This document shows positions 8,581 to 16,636 of a stretch of DNA of 20,860 bases, piece by piece (within the stretch, counting starts at the first letter, position 1; the number at the start of each line of letters is the position of its first letter). Both the position numbers and the translations under genes were made by a program. This DNA is from Tritrichomonas foetus (lineage: Eukaryota; Parabasalia; Tritrichomonadida; Tritrichomonadidae). The DNA lies in assembly GCA_001839685.1 (NCBI GenBank), contig MLAK01001232.1, forward strand, positions 3,231 to 24,090, given 5' to 3'. Below the pieces are notes generated by a model, which was not told the origin of the DNA, did not search any database, and was given only the letters and a program-made list of their open reading frames with translations.

Positions 8581-9909
8581 ATGATTTTTTTCATCTTCTC
8601 GCTGTTCTTCAGAACATCTTTAAAACTGACAGATAGTGAAATTCATAGATTTGGACGTTATAATTTTGGTATTGATGGTGAATTTTCATTTATTGCAAAA
8701 TCAGATGTGGATCAATTTGTAATGGTGTCCCTTTTTGATGAACATCAAATTCCAACACTGGAAGCTTTTGAATCGGATAAAAGAAACTTATGTAATGTTG
8801 TAACAGAAAACAATTCAGCGATTCACCAAATAATACAGATTGTTAATGGTACTGCTTTATTTTCAGGAACTTTTGATGAATCTCATGTTATAATTGCTGC
8901 TGCATCTTCTTGCAATTCAACAATTATGGATACAGTTGAAAATTCAGAAGTTATCATCCAAGCAATTTTCAAAAACAAAAACCTTTATCTAAGTACTGAT
9001 GTTTATCCTGTACTTTTTATGAAGCCAGTTTTAGCAGTATTTTATCTCATTCTCTTAATTGTATGGATAATCAAACGGCAGAAAAATGCTTATTCACTTT
9101 TCATTTTTACAATGATGACTTTAACTTTAATTTTCTTTTTCATTGATAATCTAATTTACTTTTTGTTGTTATGGTATACCTCTAAATCTGATAATCCTAC
9201 TTTCTTCACATATATTCGATATGTCACACGTGCTCTTTCAGTCATGCTTTTCTTTGCAACAATTGTTCTGTCAGCTTTTGCGGTTTCTCGTGATGGAAAG
9301 CGTCTTCATCGTGATAACATTATTGCTAGCTTTGCTACAGGTATCTTTATTGCAATTCCTGTCACTTTTGTTGAAGAAGTGAATAAAACTGACTCTGAAT
9401 TATGGGTCAACTTTTTTGCATCTGTGTTTTTATTCATTTGTTGGGGAGTTTCTTTTTCGATGTTATTTAAAGCCTGGAATCCTGTTTTTGAGAAGTTTCA
9501 AGCACTAAAAAATGAAGGAAATGATCTCCAAAGTTTAACACAGACTCCCTTGGGTAAGCAATATCGTGCTTTGAATATGCATACTATTTTATATGCGATT
9601 GTATTGTTTACATCTATTGTATATACCTTATTACCTTATCCAATGAAATATTCATTCGTTTTGTCACAATTTATTTTGGACTTTTCGATGTTTTTCGAGT
9701 TACTAACATCGATTTTATTCTTCTGGATATTGAAGATTGTTTTTGGTGTTGATGAAAAGGATATCGCAAATGTGACTTCTTCAGCACCTCCGATTTCAAC
9801 ACCAGATATTCGAACTGAGCTCATTGGAAATAATAATGATGATTTTCATGGTGGATTTGGAAGTAATACCCGAGAAATGCCACTTGAAGAAATTCCTGTA
9901 AACAAATAA
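8581..9909 (+). CDS. GOST-family seven-transmembrane protein (GPR107/TMEM87-like)
   Basis: A 442-residue membrane protein. A short hydrophobic N-terminus (1-10) can serve as a signal peptide. A luminal domain of about 130 residues follows. It opens with FGRYNFGIDGEFSF, like the FGF..GG segment of the family, and carries N-glycosylation sequons NNS, NGT and NST. Seven predicted helices follow at about 146-164, 172-198, 214-234, 246-265, 276-297, 333-352 and 362-388. The segment before helix 1 (LYLSTDVYPVLFMKPV) matches the YLS..E.P..K pattern of Lung_7-TM_R/GOST proteins. A polar, acidic cytosolic tail (about 390-442) ends the protein. Family members work in Golgi-endosome trafficking and can act as receptors; the exact role here is unknown. 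The stop overlaps a TAAA, as trichomonad poly(A) signals often do. Confidence 0.85.
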   Translation: MIFFIFSLFFRTSLKLTDSEIHRFGRYNFGIDGEFSFIAKSDVDQFVMVSLFDEHQIPTLEAFESDKRNLCNVVTENNSAIHQIIQIVNGTALFSGTFDESHVIIAAASSCNSTIMDTVENSEVIIQAIFKNKNLYLSTDVYPVLFMKPVLAVFYLILLIVWIIKRQKNAYSLFIFTMMTLTLIFFFIDNLIYFLLLWYTSKSDNPTFFTYIRYVTRALSVMLFFATIVLSAFAVSRDGKRLHRDNIIASFATGIFIAIPVTFVEEVNKTDSELWVNFFASVFLFICWGVSFSMLFKAWNPVFEKFQALKNEGNDLQSLTQTPLGKQYRALNMHTILYAIVLFTSIVYTLLPYPMKYSFVLSQFILDFSMFFELLTSILFFWILKIVFGVDEKDIANVTSSAPPISTPDIRTELIGNNNDDFHGGFGSNTREMPLEEIPVNK

Positions 9910-9950
9910 ATTAAATGCGATTTTATGTGAGTATTTATTTATCTTATTTA

Positions 9951-10203
9951 TTCTTATTTACTCATTGATTCTTTTTATCATAGATTCCTATTTTCTCATT
10001 GATTCATTTTTATCATTGATTCTTATTTACTCATTGATTCTTTTTTCTCATTGATTCTTATTTACTCATTGATTCTTTTTTCTCATTGATTCTTATTTAC
10101 TCATTGATTCTTTTTTATCATTGATTCTTATTTACTCATTGATTCTTTTTTCTCATTGATTCTTATTTACTCATTGATTCTTTTTTCTCATTGATTCTTA
10201 TTT
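9951..10203 (+). repeat. minisatellite, 35-bp period made of 18+17-bp half units
   Basis: About 14 tandem copies of a half unit alternate between an 18-mer (TTCTTATTTACTCATTGA) and a 17-mer (TTCTTTTTTCTCATTGA or its TTTATCATTGA variant). The four left-most copies (9951-10019) are the most diverged, and the right part (10020-10194) is nearly perfect. The array lies between the 3' ends of two convergent genes. Every intact unit contains TCATT, the core of the trichomonad Inr, on the plus strand. Confidence 0.97.
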
Positions 10204-10328
10204 GATTCAAGTGAGAATTGCTAAAAAGAATATTGTGGTCAATCCTATTTTACTTACATCAAAATAATTAATTTTTTCAATTTAGAACTCTCCTCAATCA
10301 ATTTCGAATGCATCTTCTTTGTACGTAA

Positions 10329-11030
10329 TTAAGTATCATTTAAGTTTATTTGACAACTTTTCTTGTCCAATTTTTTTTCTGTTTGATTTCCAATCAAGAA
10401 GTATGATAGCGCAATTTGGGCATCTTTTGGTATATTTTTGAGTGATACAACTTCTGTGTTCCTCATTGTATTCAAATTGTAACCAAAAATAGAAAGAAGC
10501 TGGGAAGCCCGAAGAACAGAATTTCTGTCTTCAAGATTAGATTGAGATGTAACTTTCTCAATGGTTTCTTTCGATGTCATTTGCTTAACAAAGCAATCCT
10601 CTTCTTTAAAAAATGGGGAAAATTGATTTGACGAATTATGAGTGATATCAACGATTTGAATATAGAGAGATGAAACGAGTTGTATCCAATCTATTGGTTG
10701 CATTCTAGCATTCGAGCTTGCATTGCACATTTTATTGAATCGTTTTTCAAGCTCATCCGTGATAGCTAAAATCATATCGTCATCATTGAATATTTTGCGT
10801 GCGCTTGACCAGATTTGCTTCATGTCTCGTTTCCAAGCTGCGAAATTTTTGTACTTCTTCTGAACAAGGCGCTCTCGAATGGATGATAAATCTTGTGGAT
10901 TTTTGGTTCCTGAGTTATTATTCGAAGATGTTGGTATTAATGACGTCTGAGGTGATGAAAATATTTTTGCGATAGGCATATTTAAAAATTTATCGACGAT
11001 TTTGATGCATTCCTTTTCCCAATTCTCCAT
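10329..11030 (-). CDS. divergent bromodomain protein
   Basis: A 233-residue protein. Residues 5-100 match a bromodomain: helix Z (ECIKIVDKFLNMPIAKIF), a ZA loop with NPQDLSSIRERL in place of the usual PMDL..I...L, helix B (YKNFAAWKRDMKQIWSSAR), and the acetyl-lysine-contacting Asn in IFNDDD (N82). The usual NA..YN is changed to SA..FN and the ZA loop is Ser/Asn-rich, so the fold is clear but binding strength is uncertain. Residues 100-233 are mainly helical, with no family I recognise, and Cys/Lys-rich at the end. Single-bromodomain small proteins usually belong to chromatin complexes that read acetylated histones. The start codon lies 42 bp from an ATG of the opposite strand, so it shares a very short promoter region with the TBCC gene. 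A TCATT on the minus strand at 11072-11076 would give a 44-nt leader. Confidence 0.85.
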   Translation of the reverse strand: MENWEKECIKIVDKFLNMPIAKIFSSPQTSLIPTSSNNNSGTKNPQDLSSIRERLVQKKYKNFAAWKRDMKQIWSSARKIFNDDDMILAITDELEKRFNKMCNASSNARMQPIDWIQLVSSLYIQIVDITHNSSNQFSPFFKEEDCFVKQMTSKETIEKVTSQSNLEDRNSVLRASQLLSIFGYNLNTMRNTEVVSLKNIPKDAQIALSYFLIGNQTEKKLDKKSCQINLNDT

Positions 11031-11124
11031 GTTATTTCACCTTGTAAATTTACCTATAAATACAATATTGAAATGAAAATGTTTTGTGTATATAATTGGC
11101 CGAATAATTTACGTTTATTAAAAT

Positions 11125-11949
11125 TTGTTCTTCATATCGAATACAGATCAGCTCAATCTTTTACTTTTCAAAGGAGATGCAGCAGCATTTCAAAAAGAAT
11201 TTGAATCTCGGTTAAACGCTTTAAAGAAACAAGTCGAACTCCAAAAAGGACCAGTCAATAATGAAACAAAAGAAAAACAAAAAAACGAACTTGATGTACT
11301 TTCAGATGCACTCAGAAAAGGAGGTAAACAAATTCCGCCATTTTATCAAGCCAAATTTCAACGCGCTCTTGACGAATTACAAAAGAAATTTTCGAATGCC
11401 CCAAAGCCAGCTTTTTCGTTCTCTTTTTCGAAACAGATGAAACCAGCTTCGGAAACAGTAACTAAGCCAGTCCAAAAAGATGACGAAAATGATCAAAATA
11501 TTCCAGAAACTGATTGGACACTTCATGACTTGAAAGACCAGAAAATAAAACATCAATGTGATGGAAAACATATCAGCATCAACCAATTCGAAAACTGTAC
11601 TTTATTAATTGAAAATGAGGTTCCTTCAATTTCTTTCAATAATGCAAAAAATTGTATATTTATCGTTCCTATCGTCACTGGAAGCGCTCACATCACAAAA
11701 TGCGAATCTTGTACATTCGTATTTTCAATTAAGCAGCTTAGAATTCATCAAACATCAAAAACAGATTTTTACATTTCGATTGCAAGTGATCCAATTATTG
11801 AAAAATGCACAGAAATGAGATTTGCTCCACTTAAAGGTGATGAATCTGGTCCGTGGGACAAGGTCAAAGATTTTGACCATCCAGAAACCTACACATCGCC
11901 TAATTGGTCAATTATTCCGGAATCAGAAAGAAAAATACCAGAATTTTAA
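11125..11949 (+). CDS. TBCC: tubulin-binding cofactor C homologue, 5' end unresolved
   Basis: The open frame (codons from 11122 on) encodes about 270 residues. An N-terminal helical part (about 15-90: FQKEFESRLNALKKQ, then a flPxyxxxfq-type segment IPPFYQAKFQRAL) is followed by a Ser/Lys/Glu linker. A C-CAP/TBCC beta-helix domain follows (about 145-235), and a tail with SPNWSIIPE. The hallmark QLRIH carries the arginine finger (R206) that stimulates tubulin GTP hydrolysis, and DFYISIASDPIIEKC...FAP matches the family closely. The role is release of folded alpha/beta-tubulin dimers in the cytosol. No in-frame ATG exists before residue 105 (11437), which would remove the helical part. The 5' end must therefore involve a small upstream exon, a non-AUG start, or a lost start codon. 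ATGs at 11073 and 11079 are candidates for a first exon. Confidence 0.88.
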   Translation: MFFISNTDQLNLLLFKGDAAAFQKEFESRLNALKKQVELQKGPVNNETKEKQKNELDVLSDALRKGGKQIPPFYQAKFQRALDELQKKFSNAPKPAFSFSFSKQMKPASETVTKPVQKDDENDQNIPETDWTLHDLKDQKIKHQCDGKHISINQFENCTLLIENEVPSISFNNAKNCIFIVPIVTGSAHITKCESCTFVFSIKQLRIHQTSKTDFYISIASDPIIEKCTEMRFAPLKGDESGPWDKVKDFDHPETYTSPNWSIIPESERKIPEF

Positions 11950-12025
11950 TCAGAAATAAATAAATAGATTATTATACATTATTTTTTGAATTTCCATTTA
12001 AATTGAATATGAAAAAGTTTCATAA

Positions 12026-12030
12026 TCATT
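12026..12030 (+). promoter_or_regulatory. Inr-like element upstream of a small broken frame
   Basis: TCATT, an exact TCA+1YW match, with A12028 7 nt before ATG 12035. The spacing equals that seen at the ChAPs-like and Myb genes. Confidence 0.4.
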
Positions 12031-12034
12031 AACT

Positions 12035-12229
12035 ATGTCCTTACAATGCAAGTGTATAAAAACTGTTTTGGCTAATTCATCAAAGTTAATTGGAAAAACT
12101 AAATATCACAACTTTCAAAACAATATATAATCTCTGAATTTAAAGGATGTTTGTTTTAAAAATGCAGATTTCATGCTCTTGCTATTGGAAGATAATAATG
12201 AATATTATGAGGATTATTGGGTCAATTAG
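12035..12229 (+). pseudogene. small frame interrupted by one stop codon
   Basis: From ATG 12035 one frame runs to TAG 12227-12229 with a single in-frame TAA at 12128-12130. The first part (31 codons) contains a CKC pair and Lys-rich helix-like sequence. The second part (32 codons) is Leu-rich and then acidic-aromatic (NNEYYEDYWVN), which looks like protein. No consensus intron (5' GTATGT, 3' ACTAACACACAG) removes the stop. It may be a recently inactivated small gene, a very short gene ending at 12130, or chance. The Inr 7 nt upstream is the main support. Confidence 0.35.
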
Positions 12230-12280
12230 ATTTTTTCAGGAGAGAATGTTTACGCTTCAAATGAGTTTGTTCAGAATTGC

Positions 12281-12292
12281 GGTTAATTAACC
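12281..12292. promoter_or_regulatory. perfect palindrome GGTTAATTAACC upstream of Nudix gene
   Basis: A perfect 12-bp palindrome 27 bp before the ATG at 12320, which is the right distance for a promoter-bound dimeric factor. A TAACC half site recurs just downstream (12299-12303). A decoy ATG at 12261 opens a 9-codon frame ending inside the palindrome. Confidence 0.35.
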
Positions 12293-12319
12293 TTATATTT
12301 AACCTTTCGAGAACCTCAA

Positions 12320-13063
12320 ATGAGCAACTTTCCTGTTAATTATCCCAAAGGCTTAAATGATGATTTAATTTCTAGATCAATTCTTCTTCCAACTTGGTCT
12401 CACTCTCTTCATCCTGAAATTCAAATTCAATCAATAGATATAAAAACGGCAGATATTTTTCCTGGTAATAGAATTGGATTCTTTGAATCGGATGTAAACT
12501 ACAAAATTCCATCAAACAATCAAAAAAATGATTTTTTATTTTTCAATGAGAGAATAATGATGTCAGGTGGATCTGCTTCTATCATTGTTTTAATTAAATG
12601 TATAGAAACTAATGATATATATACTGTCTTAGTTCAACAACCTCGAATTGGTAGTGGTGGTCTCCAATTTGAATATCCGGCTGGTTTAACCGATGATTCT
12701 ACTGATTTTCGGTCAACTGCAGCTAGAGAACTTGAGGAAGAGTGTGGAATATCTTTAAATGAAAACGATCTTGAAAATGAGTTACTTAACATTAGTGAGA
12801 TGGTGAATGGAAACGATGACAAATATTTCACAAATGCCAAAATGTTTTTCGAAGCAACTTCAATGTTTTTAGTGAGAAAGAAAATGAAATTTTCTCAAAT
12901 TAAAGAACTTGAAGGACGATATGGTGGAGTGGATGAAGAAGAACAAATAACAAACCATATTTTCCTGTTTGATGAGGTTATAAATGTTTCAAAAGATCCA
13001 ACAACACTCTCAATCACGTATATTGTCCAAAAATTAATGAAAACTGGGAAAATTATTTTTTAA
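12320..13063 (+). CDS. Nudix hydrolase, ADP-sugar/ADP-ribose pyrophosphatase type
   Basis: A 247-residue protein. The Nudix box spans 122-144: G122, then RELEEECGI (R136, E137, E140, E141, G143), giving the metal-binding REUXEEXGU. The box's usual first Glu is Thr128, a variation I also recall in plant AtNUDX14-type ADP-glucose pyrophosphatases. The preceding E118-Y-PAG is typical of the ADP-sugar branch (NUDT5/NUDT14/AtNUDX14). The N-terminal part (WSHSLHPE..IQS, then ADIFPGNRIGFFESD) and the loop with EGRYGGVDEEEQI also fit NUDX14. The likely reaction is hydrolysis of ADP-glucose or ADP-ribose to AMP plus sugar phosphate in the cytosol; substrate is inferred from the branch. ATG 12320 is the first in-frame ATG. 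The stop is followed by A, forming TAAA. Confidence 0.9.
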   Translation: MSNFPVNYPKGLNDDLISRSILLPTWSHSLHPEIQIQSIDIKTADIFPGNRIGFFESDVNYKIPSNNQKNDFLFFNERIMMSGGSASIIVLIKCIETNDIYTVLVQQPRIGSGGLQFEYPAGLTDDSTDFRSTAARELEEECGISLNENDLENELLNISEMVNGNDDKYFTNAKMFFEATSMFLVRKKMKFSQIKELEGRYGGVDEEEQITNHIFLFDEVINVSKDPTTLSITYIVQKLMKTGKIIF

Positions 13064-13309
13064 AATAGTTTTTTCTTTCTTCAATATCTAATTTAAACTA
13101 TATAGATTATCATCAAAGACTATTATGATATTTTGATCAATTTTAAGCACTTTATATGAATAATTCTTCCATCAAATAAAAATTAGAAATGATTCTTTCT
13201 AATATACTAGTGGTAGATCATGATAATGAGAGAAAAAATATTTAACAATTGATGATTATTTTTTTTACTGAATGATAATAATAATAGGATAGGATTTCTT
13301 TTCTGTATT
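13064..13309. other. convergent intergenic region
   Basis: About 245 bp between the 3' ends of the Nudix and phosphodiesterase genes. AT-rich with no feature seen; the phosphodiesterase stop also forms TAAA. Confidence 0.5.
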
Positions 13310-16300
13310 TTAATTATTTGCTGCTTCTGCTGCTGCTTTTTCAGCAGATGCTTTTTTCCATGTATCTAAGTTAGATTTTACTTGGTTTACATTTACAATT
13401 AGTTCTGGCATTGCTCGTGCACAGCATTCATAAAGTGGTAAGCAAACAAAAGTGTAAAAACCAATTTGGGATTTTGGTTTATCTAAATGTTCTCTATCAT
13501 TTAATGGACTTGTGTATTCCATACCATTCGTCATTTCTAAATCACCTTGCCGGAAAAATTCTTCGCATAAAACGTCACACCATCGATCAGCAAGTTCAAA
13601 AGGTCTTGAAACATTAGAAATATCGCCGCATTTCAGGATTGCCTTCATCACAATAGACCTGTGATATTCATTTTCCATATTTAATGGTCCTTTGTCCATT
13701 TCTTCATTAGATGCTTTCAGAAATCCAAAATGCTTAGACATATCTGTTACAAGAATTAGATCAATAATAAGTGTCCACATTTGCTTGAATTCTAATGGTG
13801 TAAATATTTTAAATATATTATTTTCTGCTTTTGATAAAACAGAAATTGATTCTGAACAATGATGAGTTTCCATAACAGATTGATTTTTGAATAAAATTCC
13901 AAGTGGTGTTTCTGCTTTTTCGTTGAAAACATTTGTAAATCCATCATGATTTGCATCATGGCAAACTGCAGCAGTTAATAAACCTAGTAATTCAAACTTG
14001 CTTAATTTTGTATCCATCTTACTGATACGAAGTTCATACGAAATAAATTCTGTAACATCTACAGCATGTCTCCAATTATGATAAGGAACTTTCTTATATG
14101 TTTGGCTGATTTCATTTAGGAATCTATAAAATGTTTCATTTTGAATTTTGAATTCTTTGAGCAATCCAAATGATGAGAATTGCGCAAAAACCACTTTAAA
14201 ATGACCAATGCCTTCCCATGCAGGAGCATCAAAATTGATTGTAAATGCTGTACATCCTACTGGATCATTAGGATCAATTCTTAGTTTTACTGGTACAGCT
14301 TCATATGATTTTCTTTCCTCGGGACTGAGCCATTTTCTCAAGTCTTGTTCAATTCTCCCAAATTTTGCAATTTCTTCAAGTTCAGACTTTTCTATGGACA
14401 CTGTGGCAAATACTGCAAAAAAGTCAAGCAATTTTATGTCTTCTGAAAGAATTTTCCACGAACAACTGAGTTCCATTACACCAACTAATTTTCCTTCATT
14501 TGAAATCAGTGGAAAATCACAAATTGGTGAAAAGTCATCATCTTTTGTTAATTCGTTTTTATCTCTTGAACTTTCAAATAATGAAGAATCATGTGTTAAC
14601 ACCGAAGATACACGGCTCAATATTTTGACATCTCCATCTTCACTGTCGTTTCTACCATTATTGTCATCATCAAGTTCATTTTGTAAGATACTATTTTGTT
14701 TTGATACATTCATTAGGTACAATTCTTTGGTCACATCTTCACGAGAAAATATTAATTCCTCTTTCTTTTGGGCAGAAATTTCAGCAAAATGTGTACCATG
14801 GATGATTGGATTACCAATATTTACAATTGATGTCAATTCTTCGTCAGAATTTACCAGAAAAATAGTTGCCCTGTTTGCATGAATCACTTCTTTTGCGTTG
14901 GATAAGATTTCTTCGAGAATATCTCGGACTGTTTTAGTTTTATTTAATGCAGATGTTAGCTCAACAAATCCTCTTAACTGTCTAGTTAAGTTCAATGATG
15001 ATTGATATAGTTTAGCATTATCTAAAGAAATTCCACAGAAAACATTGAATGCCATTAGCATTTTAATATCAGATTCATCAAATGCTGATCCATCAAGTCG
15101 ATTTATCATCTCGGTAATTCCTGCAATCTCACCACGGTTATTATAAATAGGAACGGTTAAAATTGTTCGAGTAATAAATCCTGTAGCTTTATCTACAGCT
15201 TTATCAAACCTAGGATCTTCATATGCGTTTGTAATATTCACAATTTCACCTGTTGTTGCTGTATGACCAATTATACCTCTATTCATTGGTAATCTAATCG
15301 ATTTATCTAATCCACCATGAAATCTGGAAACCATTTCTTGTTTTTCATGATCAACAAGAAATAATGAGCATCTTTCGGTGTTTAGCAGTGAACAAGCTCG
15401 ACTCATGATTGTTGGAATAAGAACATCAATATCAAGAACACCACTCAAAATTTCTGCTACTTCTAATAGAGCTTTTAAACGGAGTGAAAGATCTTTTGAA
15501 TCGTCTGATCTATCAATTTCAAGATTTTGACATGTCTCTAATGAGCAGTTTCGGAAAAAGAGTGGTGAAAAAATTGGAACTAGACTACTCAGGAAAGTAG
15601 ATTCTATTTGTGAAAAAGAATTTTTCTTTCTTTTAAGAATTACCACAAATGTATTTATTTGCTTTTGGATGGCTGATAACAAGAGACTTGATGGTTCCAG
15701 ATGGAAGTCTTTATACTTTGAAATATCAACCAAATTTTGCTCAATAGGACCATTTTTTATTAGGGTAGTGATAAAACGATTATTTTCTTCCTGAAATCCT
15801 TTTCCATGCTGATATTTTGAAGTTTTCCCATTGCAATTTTCCATCATCCAGAATTCAACTGAATCGCATTTAAACATTTTGGAAAGGAGTTGCTCTATTT
15901 CTGTTATTTGTGATACATAAGGAACTGATGCTAAAATATTTTGAATATCATGATCACGATAAAAAAGATGAGACAAATGATAAAACTTTTGACAAAAATA
16001 TTCGGCAGTAGGCTCATCAGAATCCTCAAAAGGGAGCCAATCATTAGATCGCATTATTTGAGCAACACCAATTATCTCGGTTTCTCCTTTGAAATTAGAT
16101 ACTAACAATGGAATGTAGATTGCTGAAGTATCAGCATCATCTACTGCTAAGTTAAACGATGGATGATCACCTGGTGTGTGTGTTGCACAGATTTGTTTGG
16201 TTCTAAAGCATAATCCAACAATGCCGGCATTGTAATTCACAGAAATGTTTCTAGTTGGTGAAGAAAGCATGTTATGGAGTCGATTATTTAACCAGACTAT

Positions 16301-16636
16301 CACATTTGTAGCATGCATCATTTGAATTAGTGTTTGTTCTACGACATTATGAAATGGGGACCTGTTGAAATTTTGAAGCATATTTTCTATTAGTTCAAAT
16401 TGAAAAATTACGTTATCATTAGCTTTATTGAATAAATTCCTATTTATATATGATGATTTTTGTGGAGCTGTACTTGAGAAAGAATTTGCTTGTGCATAAG
16501 AATTGAATTTGCGATTATTACTGACTTTGTTCTGAAATGACCCTGTAACATGTGGTATTCGAATACTAATTTGCCTTGCACAATGAATGTCATATGTAGG
16601 CTTCCTGGGATCAATGCCAAAGTGACCAAAGCTCAT
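13310..16636 (-). CDS. multi-GAF 3',5'-cyclic nucleotide phosphodiesterase
   Basis: An 1108-residue soluble protein. The C-terminal catalytic domain (about 800-1090) is a class I HD-type phosphodiesterase. It has YHNWRHA (H853 the likely proton donor, H857), HDANHDGFTN (H893, D894, H897), TDMSKHF (D965), the metal-binding D1005 in KCGDISN, and the nucleotide-binding Gln1057 in SQIGFYTF..LPLYE. Upstream lie up to four GAF-like units: about 97-227, a degenerate one at 245-365, a well-formed one at 390-545 with an NKFDE-type motif (N512, R513, F519, D520, E521), and one at 565-755 interrupted by an acidic Asn/Asp insert (652-700). It should hydrolyse cAMP and/or cGMP, with GAF3 the best candidate for cyclic-nucleotide control. 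No membrane helices are seen, and the tail is a short Ala/Lys helix. Base specificity cannot be read here. Confidence 0.95.
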   Translation of the reverse strand: MSFGHFGIDPRKPTYDIHCARQISIRIPHVTGSFQNKVSNNRKFNSYAQANSFSSTAPQKSSYINRNLFNKANDNVIFQFELIENMLQNFNRSPFHNVVEQTLIQMMHATNVIVWLNNRLHNMLSSPTRNISVNYNAGIVGLCFRTKQICATHTPGDHPSFNLAVDDADTSAIYIPLLVSNFKGETEIIGVAQIMRSNDWLPFEDSDEPTAEYFCQKFYHLSHLFYRDHDIQNILASVPYVSQITEIEQLLSKMFKCDSVEFWMMENCNGKTSKYQHGKGFQEENNRFITTLIKNGPIEQNLVDISKYKDFHLEPSSLLLSAIQKQINTFVVILKRKKNSFSQIESTFLSSLVPIFSPLFFRNCSLETCQNLEIDRSDDSKDLSLRLKALLEVAEILSGVLDIDVLIPTIMSRACSLLNTERCSLFLVDHEKQEMVSRFHGGLDKSIRLPMNRGIIGHTATTGEIVNITNAYEDPRFDKAVDKATGFITRTILTVPIYNNRGEIAGITEMINRLDGSAFDESDIKMLMAFNVFCGISLDNAKLYQSSLNLTRQLRGFVELTSALNKTKTVRDILEEILSNAKEVIHANRATIFLVNSDEELTSIVNIGNPIIHGTHFAEISAQKKEELIFSREDVTKELYLMNVSKQNSILQNELDDDNNGRNDSEDGDVKILSRVSSVLTHDSSLFESSRDKNELTKDDDFSPICDFPLISNEGKLVGVMELSCSWKILSEDIKLLDFFAVFATVSIEKSELEEIAKFGRIEQDLRKWLSPEERKSYEAVPVKLRIDPNDPVGCTAFTINFDAPAWEGIGHFKVVFAQFSSFGLLKEFKIQNETFYRFLNEISQTYKKVPYHNWRHAVDVTEFISYELRISKMDTKLSKFELLGLLTAAVCHDANHDGFTNVFNEKAETPLGILFKNQSVMETHHCSESISVLSKAENNIFKIFTPLEFKQMWTLIIDLILVTDMSKHFGFLKASNEEMDKGPLNMENEYHRSIVMKAILKCGDISNVSRPFELADRWCDVLCEEFFRQGDLEMTNGMEYTSPLNDREHLDKPKSQIGFYTFVCLPLYECCARAMPELIVNVNQVKSNLDTWKKASAEKAAAEAANN

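Larger units (their letters stand above)
11950..12319. other. intergenic region between TBCC and Nudix genes
   Basis: Holds the Inr and small broken frame at 12026-12229 and the palindrome at 12281-12292. AATAAA-like signals just after the TBCC stop (about 11955-11966) could serve its 3' end. Confidence 0.5.

Noticed and set aside
14208..14882. 224-codon plus-strand open frame
   Set aside because: It lies antisense inside the phosphodiesterase, whose minus-strand frame has clear GAF and catalytic motifs; the plus-strand peptide is Ser-rich shadow sequence.
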